DNA of 64,000 bases from Chondrosia reniformis (Eukaryota > Porifera > Demospongiae > Chondrillida > Chondrillidae): the NCBI GenBank assembly GCA_947172415.1, contig OX359190.1:7688001-7752000 (forward strand). The letters run 5' to 3'. Made by a program: the position numbers and the translations under genes. Shown here in pieces: positions 1 through 10,139 of this stretch. The notes beneath the pieces are model-generated. The model had not been told where the DNA came from. It saw nothing but the letters and a program-made list of their open reading frames with translations, and did no database searches. Each line of letters opens with the position of its first letter. The stretch's first letter is position 1.

Positions 1-62
1 GTATTATTAGAACATAAAGCAGTCAACATGCAAGTTACGTTACCGTCTTCCTGTGCCGATTC
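1..62. repeat. Dispersed repeat, end of a copy
   Basis: The first bases match 18329 onward (the same run ending in acataaagcagt), so the window opens inside or beside a dispersed element. The match fades within about 60 bases. The following 63-375 are AT-rich and hold no gene that I can see. Confidence 0.6.
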
Positions 63-375
63 TGCTTACTCTATGAAACGGAACTCAAAATGTATTATAA
101 TATTATTGCTAGCTATAAGGTGGTTTGTCTATATCCTGCTATTGCATGAGCTTGAACCCTAAATATTGAAAAAGGGGACTTTAAGATCTTAAACTGATAC
201 TGATAATAATGAAAAGCAGTTTGTTCACGTAATACGGCTCCATCTTTGATCCATATAGATTAATCTTTCATAATCTTTTATTAAACTTTGACTATATACA
301 GTATCAAATCAATATCGATTGATATATACCATCATAAACCTTTGCCAATATATGGTCCCACTATACATTAACTTC

Positions 376-800
376 ATGGTGAGAGTTCATATCTTTCCAT
401 TTGGTAGAGTTACAGTTTGGGTATACAGACCTGGAGTTAATGTATGGTGAGAGATAGGGCAAATTATAAGTTCCATAAAATTTCCAAAACCTCATTGAAC
501 ATACTGTACAGATGTCTGTGATTGCTGACACAAAGTAGTAACTTCATATCATTCTATTTTATAGAATTACAGCCGTCAATGTACATTAAATTCTGATATA
601 CAGAGTTAATGTATTGTGAGAGATAGGGCAAATTATAAGTTCCAGCAAAATTCCAAAAACTCATTGAACATACTGTACAGATGTCTGTGATTGCTGACAC
701 AAAGTAGTAGCTTCATATCTTTCCATTTAAAAGAGTTACAGCCATCAATGTACATAAAATCTGAGTTAATGTATGGTGAGAGATAGGGCAAATTAAAAGT
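376..800. repeat. Tandem repeat, about 175-base monomer, left part
   Basis: At least two and a half diverged monomers are present. Each carries the marker words gagagatagggcaaatta, tgctgacacaaagtagta and agagttacagccatca. The array resumes at 2637 after an inserted Penelope-like element. There is no coding potential. Confidence 0.85.
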
Positions 801-802
801 TA

Positions 803-2636
803 GAATAAGGATTTCTTCTAACTGCGTCGAACTTATCTTTGTAAAGATTCATCTTTCGATTTTGGGAGCATCTAGAGACGCAGTTTTTTCAATTCTTCTT
901 TCTGCCAGTTTCGACCCTGGGGGTCTTCTTCAGTGACTGATGTTGGTTTTCAAGGTGTCTTCATTTATAGGCATCCATTTCGATTACCTCATCAGTGATG
1001 TCATCGGTTACATCATTTCTGGAGGAAGGTTAAGTGAAGGGAGTATTCATAAAAAAGGGTTTCCAACCACTTTATAGTACAATTCCTTGATCTAAGTTCA
1101 TTCTTACCTGACATTGTTGGATCTTCAGGGCTTCCTTAATCCTTCTTCTATACCAGTCCTCTTCCCTCTCCACCACTCTGGCTTGGCTCCACTCAATTGG
1201 ATGGCCAGTTTTTAGGGAGTGAACAGCTAAGCCATTGTTCACATCCCCCATCCTGACTTTCAGCGTTCTTCCTGTTTCTCTAGTGTACACTGCAGGGCAA
1301 CTAGAACAGGGGATCTGGTAAACGACACCTTTAATATCCATGGTAGGCTGTGGTTGTTTAGGCCTAGAGAGGATACTCCTCAGTGATCTCTGCTTTGTGA
1401 AGATGGTTTCAATGTTCATCTTCCGGCATGTTCTGGAGATCATTTCACTGAGGCCTTTCACATACGGAATAAAAAGTTTACGTTTACCATCTACCCTACT
1501 TCCCTGGCTCCGTTGTCTCTTCATGTGCCTAGCAGCAACCTTACTGGGGTATCCATTGGCCTGGAGTACCCCTTTCAGGTGCTCTTTTTCCTCTTGGAGG
1601 ACACTGAATCCAGCACTACAGATCTTCTCCGCTCTGTCCCTGAGGAAAGGGCAATGCCAGCTTTCACCCTAGGATGGTGATGAGATGAGAAGTGAAGGTA
1701 TCTATCCGTGTGGGTTGGTTTTCTGTACACGGATGTACTCAAACTTCCTTTGTTCTTCTTCACTAGCACGTCAAGAAACGGGATAGAACCATCTATCTCC
1801 TCCTCCATGGTGAACTGGATGTTTCCATGTCTTCCATTAAGGAAAGATAGAAAATCCTCCAGCTGATCCCTACCCTGGCTCCAGATGACAAAGGTGTAGT
1901 CTACATAACGTAGCCAGAGCCTGGGTTTGGAGCCAGCCTCCTGGAGGGCTTCGTTTTCAAACTCTTCCATGAAGATGTTTGCCACCACTGGAGAGAGAGG
2001 AGAGCCCATGGCTGCCCCATCCTTCTGCTCAAAGAACTCGTTACTGTACTGGAAGTACGTTGTCCTAAGACAGAGTTCTGTGAGCGTTGTGATGGTGGGA
2101 GGGTCCAGAGTGGTCCGGTCTGATAGGGTGTTGTCTTCCCTCAGCCTCCTATCAATGATCTGTAAGGAGAGATCTATAGGTACCTTCGTAAACAAGCTCT
2201 TCACATCAAAGCTGATTAGCTTATCTTCATTCTCTACTTGTAATCCCCTGGTTTTCTTTACAAAGTCCTCCGAGTTCCTCACAAAGTGAGGAGTGTTCCC
2301 CCACAAGGGTGACAGGATATTCGCCAGATATCTGGATAGGTGGTAGGTAGGGGAGTTTATAGAGGAAACAATAGGTCTCAAGGGGCACCTGGCCTTATGT
2401 ATCTTTGGGAGTCCATATAACGAGCTTTGTTGGTTCTGAACCCTCTTCCTCAGATCATTGGGGAGTTTACCATTTTTCTCCAGTGACCGTAGGACTTCAG
2501 TTACCTTCCATTGTATTTTCAATGTTGGGCTCTTTTTGATTGACAATGATGTCAACCTGTGGAATGTGACGAGGAGTTGGTATGAAATTAAGGCCAAGGG
2601 TAAGAACCTGTTGTGGTGTCAACTCCCTGAGTGAGT
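803..2636 (-). mobile_element. Penelope-like element (RT + GIY-YIG), degraded, 5'-truncated
   Basis: Reading leftward, a reverse transcriptase region (about 2600-1575) is followed by a GIY-YIG type endonuclease region (about 1524-1072). RT landmarks are GLPKIHK, CPLRPIVSSINSP, SFDVKSLFTKVPI, AAMGSPLSPVVANIFMEEFE, IPFLDVLV and YRKPTHTDRYLHFSSHHH, all typical of Penelope-like elements. The endonuclease keeps the VYQIPCSSC ... VYTRETGR ... LKVRM pattern with the usual zinc-like cysteines. The reading frame is split into pieces (roughly two or three breaks) and the N-terminus is missing, so the copy is a fossil. It lies inside the surrounding tandem repeat. A 5-base aatta at both junctions may be the target duplication. 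The non-coding tail (803-1070) holds a hammerhead-like motif. Confidence 0.9.
869..942 (-). ncRNA. Hammerhead-ribozyme-like motif in the Penelope-like tail
   Basis: On the minus strand the core CTGAAGA (fits CUGANGA) is followed by a perfect five-pair stem II (gaccc/gggtc, loop cca), then GAAAC, a stem III candidate (gcag/ctgc with a small bulge), and a GTC cleavage triplet. Outer strands catc and gatg, with bulges, can form stem I. Penelope-like elements of many animals are known to carry hammerheads in their terminal repeats, so the position makes sense. Self-cleavage is not shown; the bulges may weaken it. Confidence 0.65.
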
Positions 2637-2960
2637 AATAATTATAAGTTCCAGCAAAATTTCAAAAACTCATTGAATATTCTGTACAGCTGTCTGTGAT
2701 TGCTGACACAAAGTAGTAGCTTCAGATCTTTCCATTTAAATGAGTTACAGCCATCAAAGTACATAAAATTCTGGTATAAAGAGTTAATGTATGGTGAGAG
2801 ATAGGGCAAATTACAATAATCCTCAAAATTTTAAAAACCCATTGAAAATGCTGTACGGATGTATGTGTATAGGTATTACTTTCATAGTCTATTTGATAGA
2901 GCTGCAACCCCTCAGACGTATAATTACGCAATACTAGTAAATGGCCGACTGTGAGTAATA
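2637..2960. repeat. Tandem repeat, right part after the insertion
   Basis: The same monomer words as at 376-800 resume here (aagttccagcaaaattt, ctgtctgtgattgctgacac, gagagatagggcaaatta), in the same orientation. This shows that the Penelope-like copy landed within an existing array. Confidence 0.85.
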
Positions 2961-3060
2961 ACAAAAGGCAAATTTGCTATAGTATTGTATATCTGAAAAA
3001 TTAGAAGATTTCTTATACACTTTGACATGTAATTTGGTGTCAATCACAGACATCTATCAT

Positions 3061-3270
3061 AGGACAGTTAGCAGACACCTGGACCCCCTTAACAGTCAGT
3101 TTGGGGCTTGCCAGTGCTTAGAGCAAAAAGTGAATTAAGCACCGGCAAGCTTATAAGATGGGCGTAGGACAGTTGGCAGACACCTGGACCCCCTTAACTG
3201 TCAGTTTGGGGCTTGCTGATGCTTAGAGCAAAAAGTGACTTAAGCACCAGCAAGCTTATAAGATGGGCGT
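3061..3270. repeat. Tandem duplication of a 105-base hairpin unit
   Basis: Two copies (3061-3165 and 3166-3270) differ at only a few bases. Each contains an inverted repeat, gcttgc...gtgctta pairing with taagcac...gcaagc, with a short A-rich loop. One stem base pair differs between copies on both arms (C-G in the first, T-A in the second). The flanking 3271-3596 has no recognisable gene. Confidence 0.85.
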
Positions 3271-3596
3271 AGGAGCAATCAAGTTGAGTGTTACTTACCT
3301 TTTCCAACGTCATACATCGGCAAACTGATTTAGCTTGCAAGGTTTGCGATTTCTTATTTTACAAATTGGTACCTTACAGTAGGTGTAATGCAAGCCACTT
3401 TCCTTTGGAACATCTTTTGCTACAGGCATATACTTTCTGACTTCCTCTTTTCTTTCCCTTTTGCCATTCGCCGAGCGAAAGAAATAACTACGGTGTTAGA
3501 ATGAACTGTGCACAAAACAGAATGGAATATATTGCTGCTGTTAAAAGCATTCTTCAATTCATTCATGATAAAGCATGAATTACAACTACAGGTAAG

Positions 3597-3890
3597 GCTC
3601 ATAAGGCCCATAAGGCTCCTCACATGGCAACAAGGTCATTCTCATGGATATAGCTTAGGAAAGCTTAAATTAATAGGTCATAGCACATTCCAGTATAGTA
3701 AAATTGTCACTTTTGCTACATATTCCATTGAGGTCAGAGTTGGCAAGTTTGTCAGAAATGTTATCTAAGGAATTACACATGTCTTCTTTTGATACTGAAA
3801 TGGGAGAAGATGTTGGTAAGATGGTTTCAGACAGTGAAGGCTGTGTTGTAGCTAGTGTAAAAGAGAATGTGGAAAAGATTTTCCATTGCA
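3597..3890 (-). pseudogene. Relic of the Cys-module exon family
   Basis: This fragment is clearly homologous to the gene A exons at 10.6-13.9 kb. It keeps the stretch that translates as SVSKEDMCNSLDNISDKLAN in one frame, and the upstream ATTQPSLS-type linker. The part matching TMTLLPCEEPYG carries inserted bases and the frame is interrupted. It has no paired flanking exon and looks like a stranded duplicate of gene A's repeated exon. Confidence 0.75.
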
Positions 3891-4350
3891 AATGTAGCAC
3901 CTCATATATTTATGTTTGAAATGCTTCATCCTTATCAGTATGGCATACGATGGAAGCAAAAATGTTTGTGGTTTCCTTATTAGCAGATAAGGGGTGCAGT
4001 CAAAAGTGTGGCTTTAGATCTTAAAGTTTCCCTATTTTTCCATGTTAAATTGATTAACTATATAGTAGTGAATATAAATACGTATTAACAAGATTTATAT
4101 AAACAAATAGTATTGTGGTACAGTACATATATGAAAAATACTGCCAGACATGTGACCTAAGATGCACTGAAACTGCATAAGACTGACTATAAATAAAGAC
4201 TGATAAAGACCGTTTATTAATATGTTAATACTGAAAATGATATAGATACGTATAGAGTACATTCCTAATTGACAAAGTAAAGTTTTGGCTTGTATGTGAT
4301 GGTGAAACCATAAAATATAACTAAGATGTGTATAATCAAGCTAGTGACAC

Positions 4351-4417
<67 letters not shown>
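4351..4417. repeat. (AAT)n microsatellite
   Basis: About 22 uninterrupted AAT triplets. They produce artificial poly-Ile and poly-Tyr open frames on the two strands. The surrounding 3920-4580 is AT-rich intergenic DNA with nothing else recognised. Confidence 0.97.
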
Positions 4418-4584
4418 TACGTATATATAACTTTCATGCAGTTGCATATATGTAATATAATATATATAATTTGGTTAACAAAAACTAGCTACATACGTAG
4501 TCTACATACGTATATACTAATGACAACACTAGTATATAGTCAAGAACCAAAACTTTGACTATTATGATGAACTTAACCATATAT

Positions 4585-4735
4585 AAAAGTGATGTGTATG
4601 TGTTAAGTCACTAAAATTTCAATATATATGTATGGTTATCAAATGATCACTGTCTTAGTCCAGATGTGCCAGTCACTGTTTGCAAGCATTGTCATTGATC
4701 CTACTTCTATACTTCTAAATTATTTCTTATATTTA
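4585..4735. repeat. Half copy of the fold-back MITE family
   Basis: The sequence matches one arm of the fold-back elements at 36182-36525 and 57071-57433 (gtgatgtgtatg, ttaagtcact, ccagatgtgccagtcactgt, cctacttct). The opposite arm is absent. 4736-4960 holds nothing that I recognise. Confidence 0.7.
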
Positions 4736-4959
4736 ATGGTTTTATAACTTACACACTAATCAATCCTTAATAAAGTATAATTACCTATACGAGTAAACAG
4801 ACAATCTCGTCAGAGTGTGTTCTGAAGATATACATTAACTTGAGCTTGTCCCCTGTTTCTTGTTCAAGAAACATCTGAACCTATTGGAAGTCTTCCTTGA
4901 ATCTGGCACCTATATAATTAATCAACTAGAAATTGTGAGCAAACAAGAAATGTGCATGC

Positions 4960-5213
4960 TTATCCTGCCTTTATGTAACACACATTTGCATATCTGGAAA
5001 ACTTGGTGATGCAACTTCCAAGTCTATTCAGACATGTCTGTCTATCAAAGGCTTGCACTCTACACTCAAATTCCATGGCAGTTCTGCACCTTCTTGGAAT
5101 GACCTTCTCTTGTTTGTTGTAATAGCAGGAAGCGCATGTTGTAACAGGGAAGCTAACACCAGATGGATGCACATACTGGACGCTTCCCAGGGAGACATCA
5201 GCATCTCTAAATG
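4960..5213 (-). CDS. Possible terminal exon of gene A (Cys-containing)
   Basis: An open frame follows a plausible acceptor (cttgcatttag, minus strand) and runs about 85 codons to a TAA. It contains YVHPSG, TTCASCYYN, RRCRTAMEFECRV and DRQTCLNRLGSC, a Cys-spaced extracellular look downstream of the VWC exons on the same strand. The acceptor phase does not join directly to the VWC exon at 6114, so an unseen exon must lie between, or this is a chance frame. I do not recognise the family. 5214-6113 between them shows no certain exon; it contains a triple gatcacatgat repeat at 6048-6080. Confidence 0.3.
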
Positions 5214-6113
5214 CAAGGGAAAACCAGTGATGGATCTATTGGTATGTTGTATTAATTAAATGCTGTTAAGATCTTGTATTTAAAATGGTTGAATATAATT
5301 TGTGCATGTGCAGTACTCGCTAGAATGGAAATGAAATAGACATATTGTACAGCAATATACTTACACATAGCAGTAAGTATTAATCTGCTGTTCATCATTC
5401 AAATTAACACAGAGATCATGTGAACACTCTGGCAAAGGTACTAAATAGCAAATTGAATATATAAACTCTTATAACACAGTCTACATATGTATATATGTAC
5501 ATGTACATATGTATATACGTATAGGTCAATTGTATATATGTTCAGTTACAGGTCACAATTCTTACCACAGTTATCATGAGTACAAGTATGTTTTCCATCC
5601 ATTGTACAGTTACTATACACAATAAATACCAAACAATACACATCTCTCCTTATATATACACAAAGAAATTGTATAATATATATGTTGAAAAAGTATAGGT
5701 CTGGCCATGGGGACTTTATGATCTATAAAGCTGATCTTTAAATTCCCTATTTTTCATTGTACAGTGTATACAGTCACATTTTGGCAGTCTCCTAATATAC
5801 TGATAAGGACCACATGCAGGCTTGTTAACCTGTGAGTGTATTTATTAGGTGAGTGTCCGTTGCCATGCAATATACTTCCAACACATGCAATAATTGATAA
5901 GTCATAATTATGTAAATGAAACAGATGTTTGTGGCTTGACCATCCTTTAAGTGGCAAAGAGGAAACTGTAGTTCCCATTAAGGGGACTGCAGTTATTAGC
6001 TCTTTGTGCCTCTCAGCAGAAGTTAGTGGGAGGGATTAATCTAGGTCACATGATGATCACATGATGATCACATGATGATCATAAACTGTATAATATGTAA
6101 AAAGAAGGCTAAC

Positions 6114-6759
6114 CATGTGTTACACCCATCTCCAAAAGCAAAGGTTTCTCCAGGTGTAAAGTCTCTCCCTTTATACGGACAGGAACAAATATCACAACAT
6201 TCACCATCAGGAGCTGTCAATACTTTAGCACTTGCATCACAAGTAGGGCATGTGATTTCCTTATATGGAAAGATTATGAATACGTATGTAAAATGGGTGT
6301 ATAGGTACAAATACGTATGTATGAGTAATCAAACTAAAAGTAACTATAATCAGTCTCAGTATCAAGAAGAATATAAAATAAGTAATTGCTGGGAATCAAA
6401 CCCAGCTAGAACAGCTGGTTATGACCACCAGTGCTCTGCCACTGAGCTACAATTGCCCAAGCAATGAGAATTAGCTTAATCAAGACCCAGACCAATTCCA
6501 GTATATATGCATTAATAGAAACAGGATATCTACATATATAATATAGCAAGGCTAACTGACTTACTGGACAAGTTGCAACTCCCTTTTTGCAAGTACTAAT
6601 GGATTATAGAGAAAGTATATACTGACATATACCACTTAAAACTTAAATGAAAATAGGGACATTACAGAATTTTTATTTACCAATTTGGCATGCAGGGATT
6701 TCCAGATTTAAATATTGCCCCATCTTCCACCACAGAACCATCAGGAAGAGTACATGAAG
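6114..6759 (-). CDS. Three exons encoding von Willebrand factor C modules (gene A, 3' part)
   Basis: Exons at 6681-6759, 6565-6595 and 6114-6259 join with matching phases (1 to 2, 2 to 0, 0 to 2). Together they give one VWC module: CTLPDGSVVEDGAIF, NPCMPNWCTCKKGVATCP, ITCPTC and GECCDIC. A second module then begins (CPYKGRDFTPGETFAFGDGC) and runs into an intron after 6114. The middle exon is only 31 bases. VWC modules bind growth factors or mediate matrix contacts in secreted and membrane proteins. The incoming phase 1 matches the last FN3 exon at 7662, so these exons probably belong to the same gene. The end of the second VWC was not found. Confidence 0.75.
6390..6470 (-). repeat. tRNA-derived SINE head
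   Basis: The minus strand reads like a tRNA, with A box TAGCTCAGTGGCAGAGCA, a five-pair anticodon stem, T arm CTGGG/CCCAG and B box GGTTTGATTCC. The acceptor strands do not pair and position 33 is not T, so it is not a working tRNA gene. A second, more damaged relative is at 47757-47830. Confidence 0.65.
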
Positions 6760-7661
6760 CTAAATTAAGAAGCACCAGAACAAACTCAATATTTCAAGAT
6801 ATACGTATATATGTATGTATATGTAACCAAAAGGCTATAGCCTAATGTGTATACACATGCCTAGTTAGAAAAATTATCATCATAAGTACGTGCACTATAT
6901 ATAACTTCTGTTGGACTATTTTCACAAAAAATACAGGACTTGTTATATGAAAACGTTAACATCAAAAACTTTCTATAATAGGGTGAAGGCTGACTTGCAA
7001 GATCTGCTTAATATACACTGAGGAACACTGACACCCCAGTAACTTTAGCTGGGACTGAAACAAAAAGCACACAAGTGTGCATGTTTTATTTTAATAAACA
7101 GTTCATTTTAAGTATACCTTTATTTTCTACATGAATAATTTAATGAAATATGAAATAAGAATACCTTATAATCAGTGAATGGTAGATACATAGATAAATT
7201 AATAGCAACTACCTATACTATATATCAGGTAGTAAACTGTATTTAATTAAATCAAAGCTGATGGAGTCAATTAATGTCATTGTGTAAAATTGATATAGCT
7301 TTCTATAGCTTCAATGATGGAAAATTTGTTCGGCAGCCATGAACCACATATAACTGGTCTATACTAAATCTTTAAAAAAGTAAATTTATATAGTATTAGA
7401 ACACATGCAGTGGGTTCTTTAATGCCTAAGTTCCTTATATATATTCAGAGGTATTGCTCATTATATAGCACATGTTTTAGATAAACATATAGTGGCACTA
7501 TGTATAACAAATACAGTATACGTACATGTATCAGGGTATACCTACGTATGTATAATAGAGAACTGTTAGTGGGAGGTTAGTGGGAGTACCTGGAACTTGA
7601 TATACGTACAATATCATGAAAAGAGAATGTCAGCCATTTAATAAACATTAAATTTTAATAC

Positions 7662-8460
7662 CTGTAAAAGTTGTCCTGCTAACAGTATCACTCCATGCTC
7701 CGCTTCCCAAATCAGACACAGCTCTCACTCTCACTTGATACAGTGTCCCAAGTAGGAGATTCTCTATAGTAACCATTGTTGTGTTACCATTTGAGGTCCT
7801 CTCCATCCAACTACCACTAGTTCCTCTCCTGTACTCTATCTTATAACTAGTGATGGTACGATCACTTGATGGAGCACTCCAAGTTACTCTCAGTGATGGT
7901 TTGTTTGAAGTGACTGTCCTAGTTACTTGATTGGCAGTCAGCGATACCTTATTTGGAACTACAAAAAGAATATTCAAATTGTTTTTCATGATCACTTCAA
8001 ATTAACTTGCTTACATAGAGATCTTTGTTCATCAAAATATATATATAGTTGTATGCTTACCATTAAAAGTTGTCTTGCTGACAATATCACTCCATGCTCC
8101 ATCTCCTAAATCAGACACAGCTCTCACTCTCACTTGATACAGTGTCCCAAGTTGGAGATTCTCTATAGTAACCATTGTTGTGTTACTATTTGAGGTCCTC
8201 TCCATCCAACTACCACTAGTTCCTCTCCTGTACTCTATCTTATAACTAGTGATGGTACGATCACTTGATGGAGCACTCCAAGTTACTCTCAGTGATGGTT
8301 TGTTTGAAGTGACTGTCCTAGTTACTTGATTGGCAGTCAGCGATACCTTATTTGGAACTACAAAAAGAATATTCAAATTGTTTTTCATGATCACTTCAAA
8401 TTAACTTGCTTACATAGAGATCTTTGTTCATCAAAATATATATATAGTTGTATGCTTACC
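7662..8460. repeat. 399-base tandem duplication of an FN3 exon with its intron
   Basis: Positions 7662-8060 and 8061-8459 are almost identical through the whole 297-base exon and most of the intron, including intron words such as catagagatctttgttcatc. 399 bases is 133 codons, and the phase 1-1 exon is duplicated without any frame change. The near identity in the intron points to a recent event or gene conversion. Confidence 0.9.
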
Positions 8461-9272
8461 ATTAAAAGTTGTCTTGCTGACAATATCACTCCATGCTCCA
8501 TCTCCTAAATCAGACACAGCTCTCACTCTCACTTGATACAGTGTCCCAAATTGGAGATTCTCTATAGAAACCATTCTTGTGTTACCAGTTGAGGTCCTCT
8601 CCCACCAACTACCACTAGTTCCACTCCTGTATTGTATCTTATAACTAGTGATGGGACGATCACTTGATGGAGCACTCCAAGTTACTTGAAGTGATGGTTT
8701 GTTTGAAGTGACTGTCCTAGTTACTTGATTGGTAGTCAATGATACATTATTTGGCTCTACAGACAGAATAGTATAGAGTATATCAATATCTGTGACTGAT
8801 ATATACACTCAAACATAAATGTAGAAGAATGTCTGTATACTTCTCTGTAGATATATATATCTACACACTTTACATGCAAATCAATTTCTGAAACGCAACA
8901 CTAATCAATAAATAATTTTACCTGAACTTATTACATATTTACCTGCAAATGTAATCTCTGACACTTTTGTACTGTAAGGTCCTTGTCCATCGGATGAAAC
9001 AGCTGCTACCCAAATGTAGTACATTGTACCTTGTGTAAGTCCACTCAGTGTAGTTGATGTACCACCTATTCCTGATATTGTTGATGCTCCAGATGGTGGT
9101 TCTGTTGTAGTACCACTACTAGTTGAATACCTCACAGTGTAGGTTATTCCAGATCCAGATACTGCAGTCCATGAAACTGTCAAAGATGGAGATCCACCTG
9201 ATACACCTCTTGTAACAGTGACACCTTTGACTTGCGGTGGAGGTGGTGTTGGAGATGGCATTGCTGATGTTG
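7662..9272 (-). CDS. Gene A, four fibronectin type III exons
   Basis: Exons 8943-9272, 8460-8756, 8061-8357 and 7662-7958 are all phase 1-1. The first encodes an FN3 with SLTVSWTAVSGSGITYTVRY and LTQGTMYYIWVAAVSSDGQG. The other three encode near-identical FN3s with LRVTWSAPSSDRTITSYKI, LGTLYQVRVRAVSDLG and GAWSD. FN3 is a seven-strand beta sandwich used in adhesion and receptor ectodomains. The open frame reaching upstream of the first exon looks like a signal peptide, but the phase-1 acceptor at 9273 and the paralogue at 59318 argue that it is intron. The last two exons plus their intron are a 399-base tandem duplication. Upstream exon 10140 ends in phase 1, compatible with this run. Confidence 0.85.
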
Positions 9273-10139
9273 CTACAATGTATAGAGGAAGAATGCAAAA
9301 AGCTTGTAACATCAATTATAAATTTAAAAATATGAGCAGAATGTATAAATGTTTGGTATCAAGTTAATTAATACTCTTTAAACCAGCCCAATACATCATA
9401 CGTACATATTTCAAACTTAATTTTATAAACAAATTGGAGATATAAAAATGTTAGTATACAAAATGAATGCAGTCATGTAGAAGTTTTCCATACATGTTTA
9501 GATAGGCACATATATGCACGTATACGGTATGAAAAAATCTTTACACTTTGAGGTAGTTTCTCAAAAATGCCTAGGAAGTTTTTTTAAAAGTTCCTGAAGT
9601 TGTATAGGAAGAAATTTATCTTAGAGGAACTTTCGGAGGCAGTTTTGAGAAACTATTCTAAGACAGATTTAGAGGTAATAAGCTGTGACATTCTTTGAGG
9701 AAGTTTCGAATTCAAGGCACAAATGAGGCAAAAATAAAATATACCTATCATTATAAATTATAACAAGTCAAGTGGAGGTTAATTTTATCACGGATAGTGT
9801 GTCCTATCAATAACAATGTCAAAGTATACTGAATACAAGCAAATACTGTTGGATACACGAACTTCCAGAATTTATAACTGTTATAATTTGTATATTTTAC
9901 TCTTGTTATATAATTTCTTAATCAGTTGATTATGAACAATATAATAATTATATAGACGTTCTAGCCAACTGAGAAGATTTATGATCGAGATAAGTCCTTC
10001 TTCCTCCCAAAACACGAGTATATGCTTTAGCTGCAGCCATAATTCGTTGTCAATAATTGCTTGTTTCTATATTCGTAACTGCCATCTGTTTAAGCTCAGT
10101 TGTCAAATGTGTGAACATCGATTCACACCTAGTGCTTAC
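9273..10139. repeat. Intergenic/intron block shared with 44.27-44.91 kb
   Basis: From about 9520 to 10140 the sequence matches 44290-44915 (shared words aggaactttcggaggcagtt, ataacaagtcaagtggaggt, tccttcttcctcccaaaaca, gctgcagccataattcgttg). Both blocks adjoin the same terminal cassette exon. This marks a segmental duplication linking genes A and B. I see no coding exon in it; a short ATG frame in this copy is not kept in the other. Confidence 0.85.

Noticed and set aside
1340-2289. Plus-strand open frames over the Penelope-like element
   Set aside because: They are antisense shadows of the RT and endonuclease frames and show no domain.
4265-4558. Open frames rich in Tyr or Ile on both strands
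   Set aside because: They are produced by the (AAT)n microsatellite.
6390-6470. A functional tRNA gene
   Set aside because: The acceptor stem does not pair and the anticodon loop lacks U33. It is better explained as a SINE head.
9250-9315. Signal-peptide-like start (ATG then a hydrophobic run) before the first gene A FN3
   Set aside because: A good phase-1 acceptor lies inside the run, and the exon is phase 1-1 like its paralogues at 59318 and 63316. The hydrophobic stretch is probably intron.
9981-10070. Short minus-strand ATG frame (MAAAKAY start) between cassette and FN3
   Set aside because: The duplicate at 44.8 kb has frame-breaking differences, so it is not under coding constraint.
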